Positions 40,781-50,288 of a stretch of 64,000 bases of DNA are shown here, one piece after another (within the stretch, counting starts at the first letter, position 1; every line of letters starts with the position of its first letter). The position numbers and the translations under genes are program-made. Below the pieces are notes generated by a model, which was not told the DNA's origin, did no database searches, and worked only from the letters and a program-made list of their open reading frames with translations. Source of the stretch: an uncultured Alsobacter sp. (GTDB taxonomy: Bacteria; Pseudomonadota; Alphaproteobacteria; Rhizobiales; Beijerinckiaceae). The DNA is taken from the NCBI RefSeq assembly GCF_945952055.1, contig NZ_CAMFHB010000032.1:1-64000 (forward strand), written 5' to 3'.

Positions 40781-42985
40781 CTATCGCGCCGCCGCGGCCG
40801 CGGCTTCCGCCTGGGCCTGCGCAGCGATCGTGCTCTGGGCGGCCGCGGCGGCGGCGGCCGCGGGATCGGCCGGACCGCCCATGGTCTGCACGGCCACCAT
40901 CGCGTTGGCAAAGGCGAAGCCCTGGCCGGGGAGCAGGCGGATGAGGCGCTTGATGGCGTCGCGCTGGACGAAGGTGGGCTTGCCCGGGCGCACCGTGAAC
41001 TTGAAGCGCACCACGAGGGCGTTGTCGGCGATGTCGGCGACGCCCTGCATCTTCAGGGGCTCGATGATCTCGGGCTGCAACTCCGCGTCCTCGAGCATCT
41101 CCTGGCCGATCTTCTTGACCGCCTTGCGCAGCTTCTCGACGTCGGTGTCCTTGGCGAAGCGCAGGTTGAACTTCACCGTCGTCCAGTCGCGGCTGAAATT
41201 CGTGATCTGTCCCAGCTGGCCGAAGGGGATCGTGTGCACCTGGCCGTTCTGGTGGCGCAGCTTGATGGACCGCAGCGTGAAGCCCTCGACCGTGCCCTTG
41301 GCCTTGCCGCAGTCGATGTACTCGCCGACGCGGAAGGCGTCGTCGGCGAGGTAGAACACGCCCGACACGATGTCGCGCACCAGCGTCTGGCTGCCGAAGG
41401 ATATGGCGAGGCCGAAGACGGACGCACCGGCCAGGAGCGGCGTGACGTTCACCCCGAGCTCGGAGAGCACGATCAGCACCGCGAGCACCGAGATGACGAT
41501 GACGAGCGCGATGCGCAGCAGCGGCATCATGGTCGCCATGCGCGTGGCCGTGGTCGGCGTCGCATCCTCGTCGTGGTGGCCGCCAGCGCCGTTGCGGGCG
41601 ACGAAGCGGTCCGTGAAGAAGCGGACGAGCTCCCAGGCGACATAGGCGACGAAGAGCGTCCCGCCCGCGCGCAGCGATCCGATCGCCATCGCGTTCCAGC
41701 GGCTCTCGTCGACGAGGCCCACGACATCGACGATCCAGCGTTGCGCCACGCTCGCCACCGCCCCGATGATGACCGCCACCCGCAGGCATCGGGCCAGCAT
41801 GTCGGCGAAGCGGGGCTCGGCGGGGCGGCCCGGCTGCTCGGCCCTGACGCCGCCCAGCCGGCTGGACACGGCACCGAGCAGCGTCTCGAACAGCAGAAGC
41901 CCCATCACCGTGTTGAGGGTGAAGAGCATGGCGGCGGGGATGCTGAACCGCAGCGAGATCGCGCCGTAGACCTGGGCGGCGACGAGCACGCAGAAGAACG
42001 GAATTGCCACCAGCAGCCAGCGGCGCCCGATGGCGGCCGCCACGCTGCCGGGGCGCGCGAGCGAGGAGAGCCAGCCCGCGACCGGGCCGGCCGCAGCCCG
42101 TGCGCCGCCCACGAAGAACACCAGGATGATCACGTTGGCGATCAGCTGGCCCGCCGAGATCGCCTCCGACGGGCTCTTGATGGCGATGAGGAGCCGCAGA
42201 ACGACCCGGACGGCCAGCACGGCGATGACCGCCGCCGACAGCCGCGAGAAGGCGAGCTTCGCCCCGGCATCGTCCATGGCGGCCAGGCGCGCGCCGGGCA
42301 GTTCGGGCCGCAGCACGACCCGGAAGGCGAAGAGATAGAGCCGCCAGGACACGACGCTCGTGAGGATGCCGGCGGCGAGGCGGGATTGCAGGTCGCTGCC
42401 GGAGAACCACGCTCCCACCGCACCATAGCTCACGAGCCAGACCGCCCCGAGCGCCGCGGCATCGATGAGGGCGAGGCCGAGCAGGCGGGCCAGCGCCGGC
42501 GGTCCCGCCTCTGGCCCGGCCTTCGCCGCCAGCGCCTCGCGCCAGCGCGAGGTGGCGCGGCGCACGGCCGCCTCGGCCAGGACGGCGATGGCGGAGGCGA
42601 TGGCCAGCAGGATGGCGAACGCGGCGAGGCCACGGCCGTCGCGCATCAGCTCACCGGGAATGCGCGCCACCTCGCGGAAGAAGGCGGGCAGCGCGAGCAC
42701 CACCTCCTGGCCGTGCTGGATGAAGCGCGCCGCTTCGCGGGTCGTGTCGCCTTCCGCCGCGTTCGCGGGCGCAGGCGCCGGGGCCTTGGCCGGCGCGGTT
42801 CCCACAGCCCCCTCCTGCTTCAGGCGTTCGACGACGGACTTGCTGATCGCATCCACCAGCTTGTCGAAGTCGGCCTGGGACAGACCCGCCGGCGGTGACT
42901 GCGCACCGGCATTCGGCACGCTGGCGACCTGAAGCGTGAAGCCGAGCAGGATCGCGAGAATCAACCGGGCGAGGGCGTGGCGCAT
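40781..42985 (-). CDS. mechanosensitive ion channel family protein (MscS-like)
   Basis: GVNVTPLLAGASVFGLAISFGSQTLVRDIVSGVFYLADDAFRVGEYIDCGKAKGTVEGFTLRSIKLRHQNGQVHTIPFGQL. Confidence 0.93.
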   Translation of the reverse strand: MRHALARLILAILLGFTLQVASVPNAGAQSPPAGLSQADFDKLVDAISKSVVERLKQEGAVGTAPAKAPAPAPANAAEGDTTREAARFIQHGQEVVLALPAFFREVARIPGELMRDGRGLAAFAILLAIASAIAVLAEAAVRRATSRWREALAAKAGPEAGPPALARLLGLALIDAAALGAVWLVSYGAVGAWFSGSDLQSRLAAGILTSVVSWRLYLFAFRVVLRPELPGARLAAMDDAGAKLAFSRLSAAVIAVLAVRVVLRLLIAIKSPSEAISAGQLIANVIILVFFVGGARAAAGPVAGWLSSLARPGSVAAAIGRRWLLVAIPFFCVLVAAQVYGAISLRFSIPAAMLFTLNTVMGLLLFETLLGAVSSRLGGVRAEQPGRPAEPRFADMLARCLRVAVIIGAVASVAQRWIVDVVGLVDESRWNAMAIGSLRAGGTLFVAYVAWELVRFFTDRFVARNGAGGHHDEDATPTTATRMATMMPLLRIALVIVISVLAVLIVLSELGVNVTPLLAGASVFGLAISFGSQTLVRDIVSGVFYLADDAFRVGEYIDCGKAKGTVEGFTLRSIKLRHQNGQVHTIPFGQLGQITNFSRDWTTVKFNLRFAKDTDVEKLRKAVKKIGQEMLEDAELQPEIIEPLKMQGVADIADNALVVRFKFTVRPGKPTFVQRDAIKRLIRLLPGQGFAFANAMVAVQTMGGPADPAAAAAAAAQSTIAAQAQAEAAAAAAR

Positions 42986-43073
42986 GATGACGGTCCGTTG
43001 CAGGGCGGCTAGAACCGCCGCGTTCATGCTTAGACCGTCGAGCCGGGTCGGGCCAGCCAGCGCACGCCAACCC

Positions 43074-43106
43074 GTTCAAAAAAGAAAACCCCGCCGAAGC
43101 GGGGTT
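43074..43106 (-). terminator. intrinsic terminator downstream of 43200..43490
   Basis: AACCCCGC-CGAA-GCGGGGTT stem; on the minus strand it is followed by TTTTCTTTTTT. Confidence 0.88.
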
Positions 43107-43199
43107 TGGGGAAGTTGAAGCAATCGCCACTCGTCGTGACAAGGCGATGGTAGGCGGTTCGATCGTTCTTCCAAGTTACGCTTTCTCAATCGATGCAGG

Positions 43200-43490
43200 T
43201 CACGCCGCGGCCATCGCGGGCGCGGGTTCGAAGACCAGGCGCACGACGTCCGGCTTGCCGCTGTCGGTGACGGGAACGTGCCAGTAGGTGTCCCCGAAGC
43301 TGGTGAACCGATCCATGCTCAGCTGGATCTCGACCAGCGGGGTGCGATGCCTGGACGCAGCCGCGATGGCGCCATCGAGGAAGCTCATGAGGTGGTCTTC
43401 GGTCTGCGGAACTTCCGTCACCACGAAGGCCACGCGGTTGCTGGCCTGGTCGAGGCTCAATTCGAGCGTCCGCATCAGATCGGAGACCAT
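43200..43490 (-). CDS. hypothetical protein (about 96 aa)
   Basis: MVSDLMRTLELSLDQASNRVAFVVTEVPQTEDHL...; SD AAGGGAG; flanked by its own intrinsic terminator; no recognised domain. Confidence 0.65.
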   Translation of the reverse strand: MVSDLMRTLELSLDQASNRVAFVVTEVPQTEDHLMSFLDGAIAAASRHRTPLVEIQLSMDRFTSFGDTYWHVPVTDSGKPDVVRLVFEPAPAMAAA

Positions 43491-43737
43491 TCGACACTCC
43501 CTTGGAGAATTTGCACCAGCCATCAAGCATGGGCTCAACGGCGGCGCCATTGTGAGTTGAACCCGGGCTTAACGCGTCACCAACGGGGAGGTTGCAGCTT
43601 GTGGCAACTCTTCCGCGATGCCAGCGCCAAGACCGTGCTGCCCCCAACGATCGTCCGGTCCGTGGCTGAAATGGGACCGGCCCACGTCAGTCATGCGGCA
43701 ATCGACCTCACGACGGATTTTGGCTGTGAATTTCGCG

Positions 43738-45753
43738 TCAGCCTTCGCGACGCCGACGGCGACGTCCGCCTTCGCCCGGCCCGTCGGCCTCGCGCGGGGC
43801 CGGCAGGACGACGACCTTCCCGAGCTCGGAGAACACGTCCACCTTGTTGGGGATGGCCATGGCGTTGACGAAATGGGCCTGGAATGCCGGCTCGAGGGCC
43901 GTCTCGATCTTCTCGATCCGGCGGACCACGTCCTCGATCTCGGCGCGGGACCGCGCGTTGAGGAGGGCGATTCGCGCACCGGTTCCCGCCGCATTGCCGG
44001 CCGATGCGACCTTGACCAGGTCGCAATCGGGGATGAGCCCCAGCACCATGGCGTAGGTGACGTCGATGTGGCTGCCGAAGGCGCCGGCAAGTGTGATGCG
44101 CTCCACCCGTTCGACGCCGTAGCGATCCATCAGCAGCTTCACGCCGGCATAGAGGGCGGCCTTGGCGAGCTGGATCGCCCGCACGTCGTTCTGGGTGATC
44201 GCGAGCCGCGGCTCGCCGTCCCGGATCAGGTAGGAGAAGGTCCGCCCGTTCGCCTCGATGCGGGGCGTCCGCGATGCCAGGCCGCCGTCGACGACACCGT
44301 CCTGGGTGATCACGCCGGCCAGGTACATCTCCGCGATGATCTCGATGATGCCCGAGCCGCAGATGCCGGTGACGCCGGTCGCGGCGGTGGCCTCGTCGAA
44401 GCCCGCCTCGTCCGACCACAGGTCGCAGCCGACGACCTTGTAGCGCGGCTCCAGCGTGTCGCGGTCGATGCGGATGCGTTCGATCGCGCCGGGCGCGGCC
44501 CGCTGGCCGCACGAAATCTGCGCTCCCTCGAAGGCCGGCCCCGTCGGCGAGGAGCAGGCCAGCATGCGTTCGCGATTGCCGAGCACGATTTCGGCGTTGG
44601 TGCCGACGTCCACGAGCAGGGTCAGCTCGTCCTTGAGGTAGGGACCTTCCGAGAGCACCACGCCCGCGGTGTCGGCTCCGACATGGCCCGCGATGCAGGG
44701 CAGCGCGTAGACGAAGCCGCCGGGAGCGATGCGCAGGCCGAGGTCCCGGGCCGGTGCCTCGTAGGAGGCGTCGATGGTGAGCGCGAAGGGCGCTCCGCCC
44801 AGCTCGACCGGGTCCAGCCCCAGCACCAGATGGTGCATGATCGGGTTGCCGACGATGGTCACCTCGACCACGTCCTCGCGGGCGATCCCGGCCTCGCCCG
44901 TGACCGCACCGACGAGGCCGTCCAGCGCCTCGCGCACGGAGCTCGTCAGCTCGCGGTCACCGCCGGGGTTCATCATGATGTAGGAGACCCGGCTCATCAG
45001 GTCCTCGCCGAACCGGATCTGCGGGTTCATGACGCCGGAGGAGGCCACGACCTCCCCGGTGACGAGGTTGGTGAGATGGGCGGCGATGGTCGTCGAGCCG
45101 ATGTCGACCGCGATGCCGTAGGCGACCTCGCGCAGGTCCGGCCACACGGCCACGAGGCGCGAGCCTTGCCGCACGGCGGCGGTCACCTTCCAGCCTCCAG
45201 CCCTCAGGGCCTTCTGGAGTCCGGCCAGGACGGGAAGGTCGGCCGTGACGCCGGGCAGGTTCCACTGCGCCGCCAGCGCATCCTGCAGCCGCCGGAAGTC
45301 CGACGACGGGTCGTGCATGTCGGGCTCGGCCACCTCGACGTAGCAGAGCCTTACGACGGGATCGATCTCGATGGGATGGGCTTCGGCGCGCTTGCGCACC
45401 ACCTGCCGGTGGACCTGCGACTCGGCCGGAACGTCGACGACCACGTCGCCGCAGAGCTTGGCCTGGCAGCCCAGCCGGCGCCCCGGCGCGAAGTCGCCCC
45501 GCTTGCCCGTGTAGCGTGTCTCGACCGCGTTCCAGGCGGTCACGTGATCGGCCCGGCTCTCGATGCCGTGCTTGGAGAAGGAGCCCTCGGCGACGTCGAT
45601 CTTGCAGCGACCGCAGATCCCGCGTCCGCCGCACACCGAATCGAGATCGACGCCGAGCTTGCGCGCGGCCTCGAGCACGCTCGTGCCCTCGGCGAAGCGA
45701 CCGCGCTTGCCCGACGGCGTGAAGACGACGAGATGATCGGCGGGAGTGCTCAA
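43738..45753 (-). CDS. ASKHA / [2Fe-2S] ferredoxin-domain corrinoid activation protein (RACo-like, DUF4445)
   Basis: N-terminal CGGRGICGRCKI...C 2Fe-2S motif; YGIAVDIGSTTIAAHLTNL, LVDVGTNAEIVLG, CSSPTGPAFEGAQISCGQRAAPGAIERI, LAGAFGSHID. TTG start at 45753. Confidence 0.92.
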   Translation of the reverse strand: MSTPADHLVVFTPSGKRGRFAEGTSVLEAARKLGVDLDSVCGGRGICGRCKIDVAEGSFSKHGIESRADHVTAWNAVETRYTGKRGDFAPGRRLGCQAKLCGDVVVDVPAESQVHRQVVRKRAEAHPIEIDPVVRLCYVEVAEPDMHDPSSDFRRLQDALAAQWNLPGVTADLPVLAGLQKALRAGGWKVTAAVRQGSRLVAVWPDLREVAYGIAVDIGSTTIAAHLTNLVTGEVVASSGVMNPQIRFGEDLMSRVSYIMMNPGGDRELTSSVREALDGLVGAVTGEAGIAREDVVEVTIVGNPIMHHLVLGLDPVELGGAPFALTIDASYEAPARDLGLRIAPGGFVYALPCIAGHVGADTAGVVLSEGPYLKDELTLLVDVGTNAEIVLGNRERMLACSSPTGPAFEGAQISCGQRAAPGAIERIRIDRDTLEPRYKVVGCDLWSDEAGFDEATAATGVTGICGSGIIEIIAEMYLAGVITQDGVVDGGLASRTPRIEANGRTFSYLIRDGEPRLAITQNDVRAIQLAKAALYAGVKLLMDRYGVERVERITLAGAFGSHIDVTYAMVLGLIPDCDLVKVASAGNAAGTGARIALLNARSRAEIEDVVRRIEKIETALEPAFQAHFVNAMAIPNKVDVFSELGKVVVLPAPREADGPGEGGRRRRRREG

Positions 45754-45772
45754 GCGACGGTGCCCCGGGCTC

Positions 45773-46690
45773 TCAGGCCTGTTCCCGACGGCGGCGATTC
45801 TCGCGGCCGCCGCGGCGGCCAGCGCCCTCGCCGGCACCCTCGGGCGCAGGCTCGCGGAACTTGCGGATCCAGGCACCGCAGTTCGGATCGTTGCCCATCA
45901 CCACGTCGGCGCCCAGGATCGCCTGGATGTCTTCGTTGTGGAGCGGGTTCATGATCGCCGAGGTCATGCCGGCGCCGATCATCATGGGCAGGAAGGCCGC
46001 GTTGAGGCCACGCCGGTTCGGCAGGCCGAACGAGAAGTTGGAGGCGCCGCAGGTCGTGTTGACCTTCAGTTCCTCGCGCAGGCGCCGCAGCAGGCGGATG
46101 AGCTGTCGCCCGGCGTCGTTGATGGCGCCGACCGGCATGACGAGGGGATCGACGACGATGTCCTCGCGCGGGATGCCGTAGTCGGCGGCGCGCTCGACGA
46201 TCTTCTTGGCCACGGCGTAGCGCACGTCCGGATCTTCCGAGATGCCCGTCTCGTCGTTCGAGATGGCCACCACGGCGGCGTTGTACTTCTTCACGAGCGG
46301 CAGCACCTGCTCGAGCCGCTCTTCCTCGCCGGTCACCGAGTTGACCAGCGGCTTGCCCTTGTAGACGGCGAGCCCGGCTTCCAGCGCGGCGACGATCGAG
46401 CTGTCGATCGACAGCGGGACGGGGACGACGTCCTGCACCAGCTTGACGCATTCGGCGAGGATCTTCGGCTCGTCGACGAGCGGGATGCCGGCGTTGACGT
46501 CGAGCATCTGCGCGCCGGCCTCGACCTGCGCCACGGCGTCGGCGATGACGCGGCTGTAGTCGCCGGCGGCCATCTCGGCGGCAAGCAGCTTGCGGCCCGT
46601 GGGATTGATCCGCTCGCCGATCATCACGAACCGGTGCTCGAAACCGATGACGACCTTCCGCTTCTCGGATGTGAGCACTGTTTCGGTCAT
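45773..46690 (-). CDS. methyltetrahydrofolate:corrinoid methyltransferase (pterin-binding, MtgA/AcsE-like)
   Basis: IGERINPTGRK, QVEAGAQMLDVNAGIP, PLSIDSS, VNSVTGE, TTCGASNFSFGLPNRRGLNAAFL. Confidence 0.92.
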   Translation of the reverse strand: MTETVLTSEKRKVVIGFEHRFVMIGERINPTGRKLLAAEMAAGDYSRVIADAVAQVEAGAQMLDVNAGIPLVDEPKILAECVKLVQDVVPVPLSIDSSIVAALEAGLAVYKGKPLVNSVTGEEERLEQVLPLVKKYNAAVVAISNDETGISEDPDVRYAVAKKIVERAADYGIPREDIVVDPLVMPVGAINDAGRQLIRLLRRLREELKVNTTCGASNFSFGLPNRRGLNAAFLPMMIGAGMTSAIMNPLHNEDIQAILGADVVMGNDPNCGAWIRKFREPAPEGAGEGAGRRGGRENRRRREQA

Positions 46691-46773
46691 GATGTCCTCC
46701 GGGCCGGCGGATCCGGCGTTGTTCGGTTTGAAAAACGGATCGTACGTTTTGTCAACCTGAAGGGTAGGGCACG

Positions 46774-47811
46774 TCAGCCCGCGCTCAAGGTCTCGACGGA
46801 TTCGAAGCTCGGCTGGAATTCGCGACGCCAGGGCGTGCGGCCCGCGAGGGCGCCCGACTCGTGAACGATCTCGGACACGTACTCTTCCTGCCTGTAGGCC
46901 ATCACGTGGACGCCGGCCACGCCGCGGATCTCGCGGATCTGCTGGATCAGCTCGATGCAGATCCGCTTGCCCTCGGCCTTCTGGTCCTTGGCGCCTTCCA
47001 GCCGGGAGATGATCGCGTCGGGAATGTGCACGCCCGCGACATTCGCCCGCATCCACTTCGCCGTGCGGGCCGAGGCGAGGGGGCCCACGCCGACCATGAT
47101 GAAGCAGCGCTTGTCGAGGCCCATGTCGCGCACCGCGCCCATGAAGCGTTCGAGCAGGGGGACGTCGAAGCAGTACTGCGTCTGGCAGAACTGCGCGCCG
47201 GCCTCGACCTTCTTGGCCAGCCGGAGCGGGCGGAAGTCGTACGGCGGAGCGAACGGGTTTTCCGCCGCGCCCAGGAACACGTCGGGGGACGTGGTGATCT
47301 TGCGGCCCGAGAGGAACCTGCGCTCGTCCCGCATCGTGCGGATCGTCTGCAGGAGCGATGTGGAATCGAGGTCGAAGACGGGCTTGGCCTCGGGATGGTC
47401 GCCGCACTGGACGCCGTCGCCCGTCAGGCACAGCACGTTGCACACGCCGAGCGCCGCGGCACCGAGCACGTTGCCCTGGATGGCGATGCGGTTGTAGTCG
47501 CGGCAGCTGATCTGCATGACGGGCGAGTGGCCGACCCGCGTGAGCAGGGCGCAGATCGCTACGCTCGACATGTGGCAGTGCGCGCCGGAGCCGTCGGTCG
47601 CGTTGATGCCGTCGACCCACCCCTCGAAGATCGACGCGCGCTTGTACACGTCTTCCGGGTCGGCCGAGTCGGGCGGGTTGAGTTCGGCGGTGACGGCGAA
47701 TTCGCCACGCCGCAGGACCCGCTCCAGCCGTCCCCGCGAACTGTGCCCCGGCAGCGGAGGCAGGGGAGCATGCGGTTCCGCTCCGATGTCGTCTGGATGC
47801 GGACGGCTCAT
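46774..47811 (-). CDS. methylenetetrahydrofolate reductase (MetF family)
   Basis: AVTAELNPPDSAD, NATDGSGAHCHMSS, CRDYNRIAIQGNVLGAAALGVCNVLCLTGD, KVEAGAQFCQTQYCFD. Confidence 0.92.
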   Translation of the reverse strand: MSRPHPDDIGAEPHAPLPPLPGHSSRGRLERVLRRGEFAVTAELNPPDSADPEDVYKRASIFEGWVDGINATDGSGAHCHMSSVAICALLTRVGHSPVMQISCRDYNRIAIQGNVLGAAALGVCNVLCLTGDGVQCGDHPEAKPVFDLDSTSLLQTIRTMRDERRFLSGRKITTSPDVFLGAAENPFAPPYDFRPLRLAKKVEAGAQFCQTQYCFDVPLLERFMGAVRDMGLDKRCFIMVGVGPLASARTAKWMRANVAGVHIPDAIISRLEGAKDQKAEGKRICIELIQQIREIRGVAGVHVMAYRQEEYVSEIVHESGALAGRTPWRREFQPSFESVETLSAG

Positions 47812-48326
47812 GGCTTCGCCTCCGGGGCCGGAGCCGCCTGCGCGACGACGGAAAGCCAGGAGGAGCGTCCCTTCAGCCGGTGGTCGATCGGCGGCTGCAC
47901 GGTACGGATGGCCTCGCCGCCCTTCATGCGCTGGCTGCCTTCCCAGGCCTGCACCCACACGCAGGGCATCTGCGGGTAGACCTCGCAGTGTCCGTCCTGG
48001 CGCACGCCCCCGCAGGGACCGTTGCGCAGGTTCTTCGGACAGTTCATCGGGCAGGAGAGGCCCGTGGAGGAGAGGGCGCACTGGCCGCACATGCGGCAGT
48101 CGAACAGGGCGCCCTTCACCGTGGCCTCGACCGCGGCGACCGGTCGCTCCAGCCGTTCGAGCCCGATCTTGCGGGCCAAGGGAGCCACGGCCCGCAAGAC
48201 GCGCTCGAACGCGGCGTAGAGCCTTTCCAGCCCGCGCGCATGGCGTACCGACCAGAAGCGCAGGCGTGAGGAACCGTCACGGGGCGGGAGCTTGCCACGG
48301 GGCTCGAAGGCGGCAGGGGTCAGCAT
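47808..48326 (-). CDS. methylenetetrahydrofolate reductase C-terminal/MetV-like cysteine-rich protein
   Basis: DCRMCGQCALSSTGLSCPMNCPKNLRNGPCGGVRQDGHCEVYPQMPCVWVQA; overlaps metF-like start. Confidence 0.88.
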   Translation of the reverse strand: MLTPAAFEPRGKLPPRDGSSRLRFWSVRHARGLERLYAAFERVLRAVAPLARKIGLERLERPVAAVEATVKGALFDCRMCGQCALSSTGLSCPMNCPKNLRNGPCGGVRQDGHCEVYPQMPCVWVQAWEGSQRMKGGEAIRTVQPPIDHRLKGRSSWLSVVAQAAPAPEAKP

Positions 48327-48340
48327 GGCCCGGAGGTCCG

Positions 48341-48643
48341 TCAGGGGGCGGCGAAGCCCTTGTTGGCGATGAGGATCTTGAGGCGGTCCTGGTCGTACTC
48401 GGCTTCGAGACGGGCCGCCGCAGCGGCGACCTCCCCCTCCAGGTCGTCGCCGCAGGGCTGCGGCTCGCCCCGGCGCCAGGCCGAAAGGTAGTCGTCGGTC
48501 CCGGCTGCGCCCGAGCGCATGGCGGCCATGTCGATCGCTTCCGTGAATCGCAGCGGCAGCTCGCGCTTGGCTGTCGTCCTCCCGGCCTTGGCGATGACCT
48601 GGGCGGGAATGTCCCGCCAGTAGAGGGTCGTCAGGCTAGCCAT
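48341..48643 (-). CDS. small conserved 'virulence factor' family protein
   Basis: MASLTTLYWRDIPAQVIAKAGRTTAKRELPLRFTEAIDMAAMRSG...YLSAWRRGE...LEAEYDQDRLKILI. Confidence 0.75.
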   Translation of the reverse strand: MASLTTLYWRDIPAQVIAKAGRTTAKRELPLRFTEAIDMAAMRSGAAGTDDYLSAWRRGEPQPCGDDLEGEVAAAAARLEAEYDQDRLKILIANKGFAAP

Positions 48644-49274
48644 GCAGTGCTCCGGGGGATGAGGGGGCGATCGTCCGCGCCCAGTCCGACAGGCCCAAGA
48701 GTCCTGTCGAGCGCCGCGCATAGGCGAGCCCGAGCCGCTCGGCGGCATGGCTGGCCTTCTGGTCGAGGGCGGGATCGTCGGTCTGGGCCAGGTAGAGGAC
48801 GCGGACGTAGTGCCCGAAATAGGCGTCGCGCAGGTCCGGATGCCGGTCGAGCCCGAGGCCCTTCCACACCAGCCTGTCGAAGTGCCGGACCAGATAGTCC
48901 GTCAGGTAGAAGGTGCCGATCTCCTCCTCGGCGAGCGCCTCGAACGTGTCGAGGCCCGCGTAGAAGGCGTAGCAGTGTGGCCCGTCGATGCGCTCGACGC
49001 CTTCCTCGGCAAGCATCCGGTCCAGCTCGCCGCCGGTCCCGCAGTCGCCGTAGAGGCAGACGATCGCGTCGAAGTGCTTTCGCCCGGCCCGGACCTTCCG
49101 GCGGACGGCGCCGGGAATCCTCTCGGGCCGGTTGTGCAGGCTCGCGGGCAGGCAGGTCACCGAGAGATGATCGAGGCGGTTCGCCTCGATGACGGCGAGG
49201 ATCTCCCGCGCCAGCGCGCCGCAGGCGATGACCAGGGTGCGAGGGGGCGCCACCGGAGCGGATGCGCGCGCCAT
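48636..49274 (-). CDS. DUF1638 domain-containing protein
   Basis: LVIACGALAREILAVIEANRLDHLSVTCLPASLHNRPERIPGAVRRKVRAGRKHFDAIVCLYGDCGTGGELDRML. Confidence 0.85.
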   Translation of the reverse strand: MARASAPVAPPRTLVIACGALAREILAVIEANRLDHLSVTCLPASLHNRPERIPGAVRRKVRAGRKHFDAIVCLYGDCGTGGELDRMLAEEGVERIDGPHCYAFYAGLDTFEALAEEEIGTFYLTDYLVRHFDRLVWKGLGLDRHPDLRDAYFGHYVRVLYLAQTDDPALDQKASHAAERLGLAYARRSTGLLGLSDWARTIAPSSPGALHG

Positions 49275-49291
49275 CGCTGCCCCCGACGTCC

Positions 49292-49990
<699 letters not shown>

Positions 49991-50288
49991 GCATTCGTCT
50001 CCGCGTCGGGCCGCCGCGGCGGCCTTGAAAGAAAGCTTGCTTGGGTTTGCCCCGAATGGGTGTCGCGTTCAAGACACCGGTTTCTAGGATTGCGACATAG
50101 GGCAAAAGCGTTCAGGTCCGGTTTCCAATCCCTGTTTGGCAAACGCTTTGTGCGGCGTCGAGGCACGGGTCGAAGCTGGGCCAGCCGAGGTCGCCTTCAG
50201 GGCAATCGGGCCCCGGGCCATCATCGACACTGCCTGCCGAGACAGCGGTGGGTTCGGCCTCGCGCACGACCCGGAACGGCGGAAAACC

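Noticed and set aside
43200-43490. Third member of the SPAxxLVEALxELSL small-protein family
   Set aside because: Similar size, but no shared motif on direct comparison.
49991-50288. Cobalamin riboswitch upstream of corrinoid genes
   Set aside because: No recognisable B12-box (GCCACTG-type) or conserved riboswitch core was found in the intergenic region.
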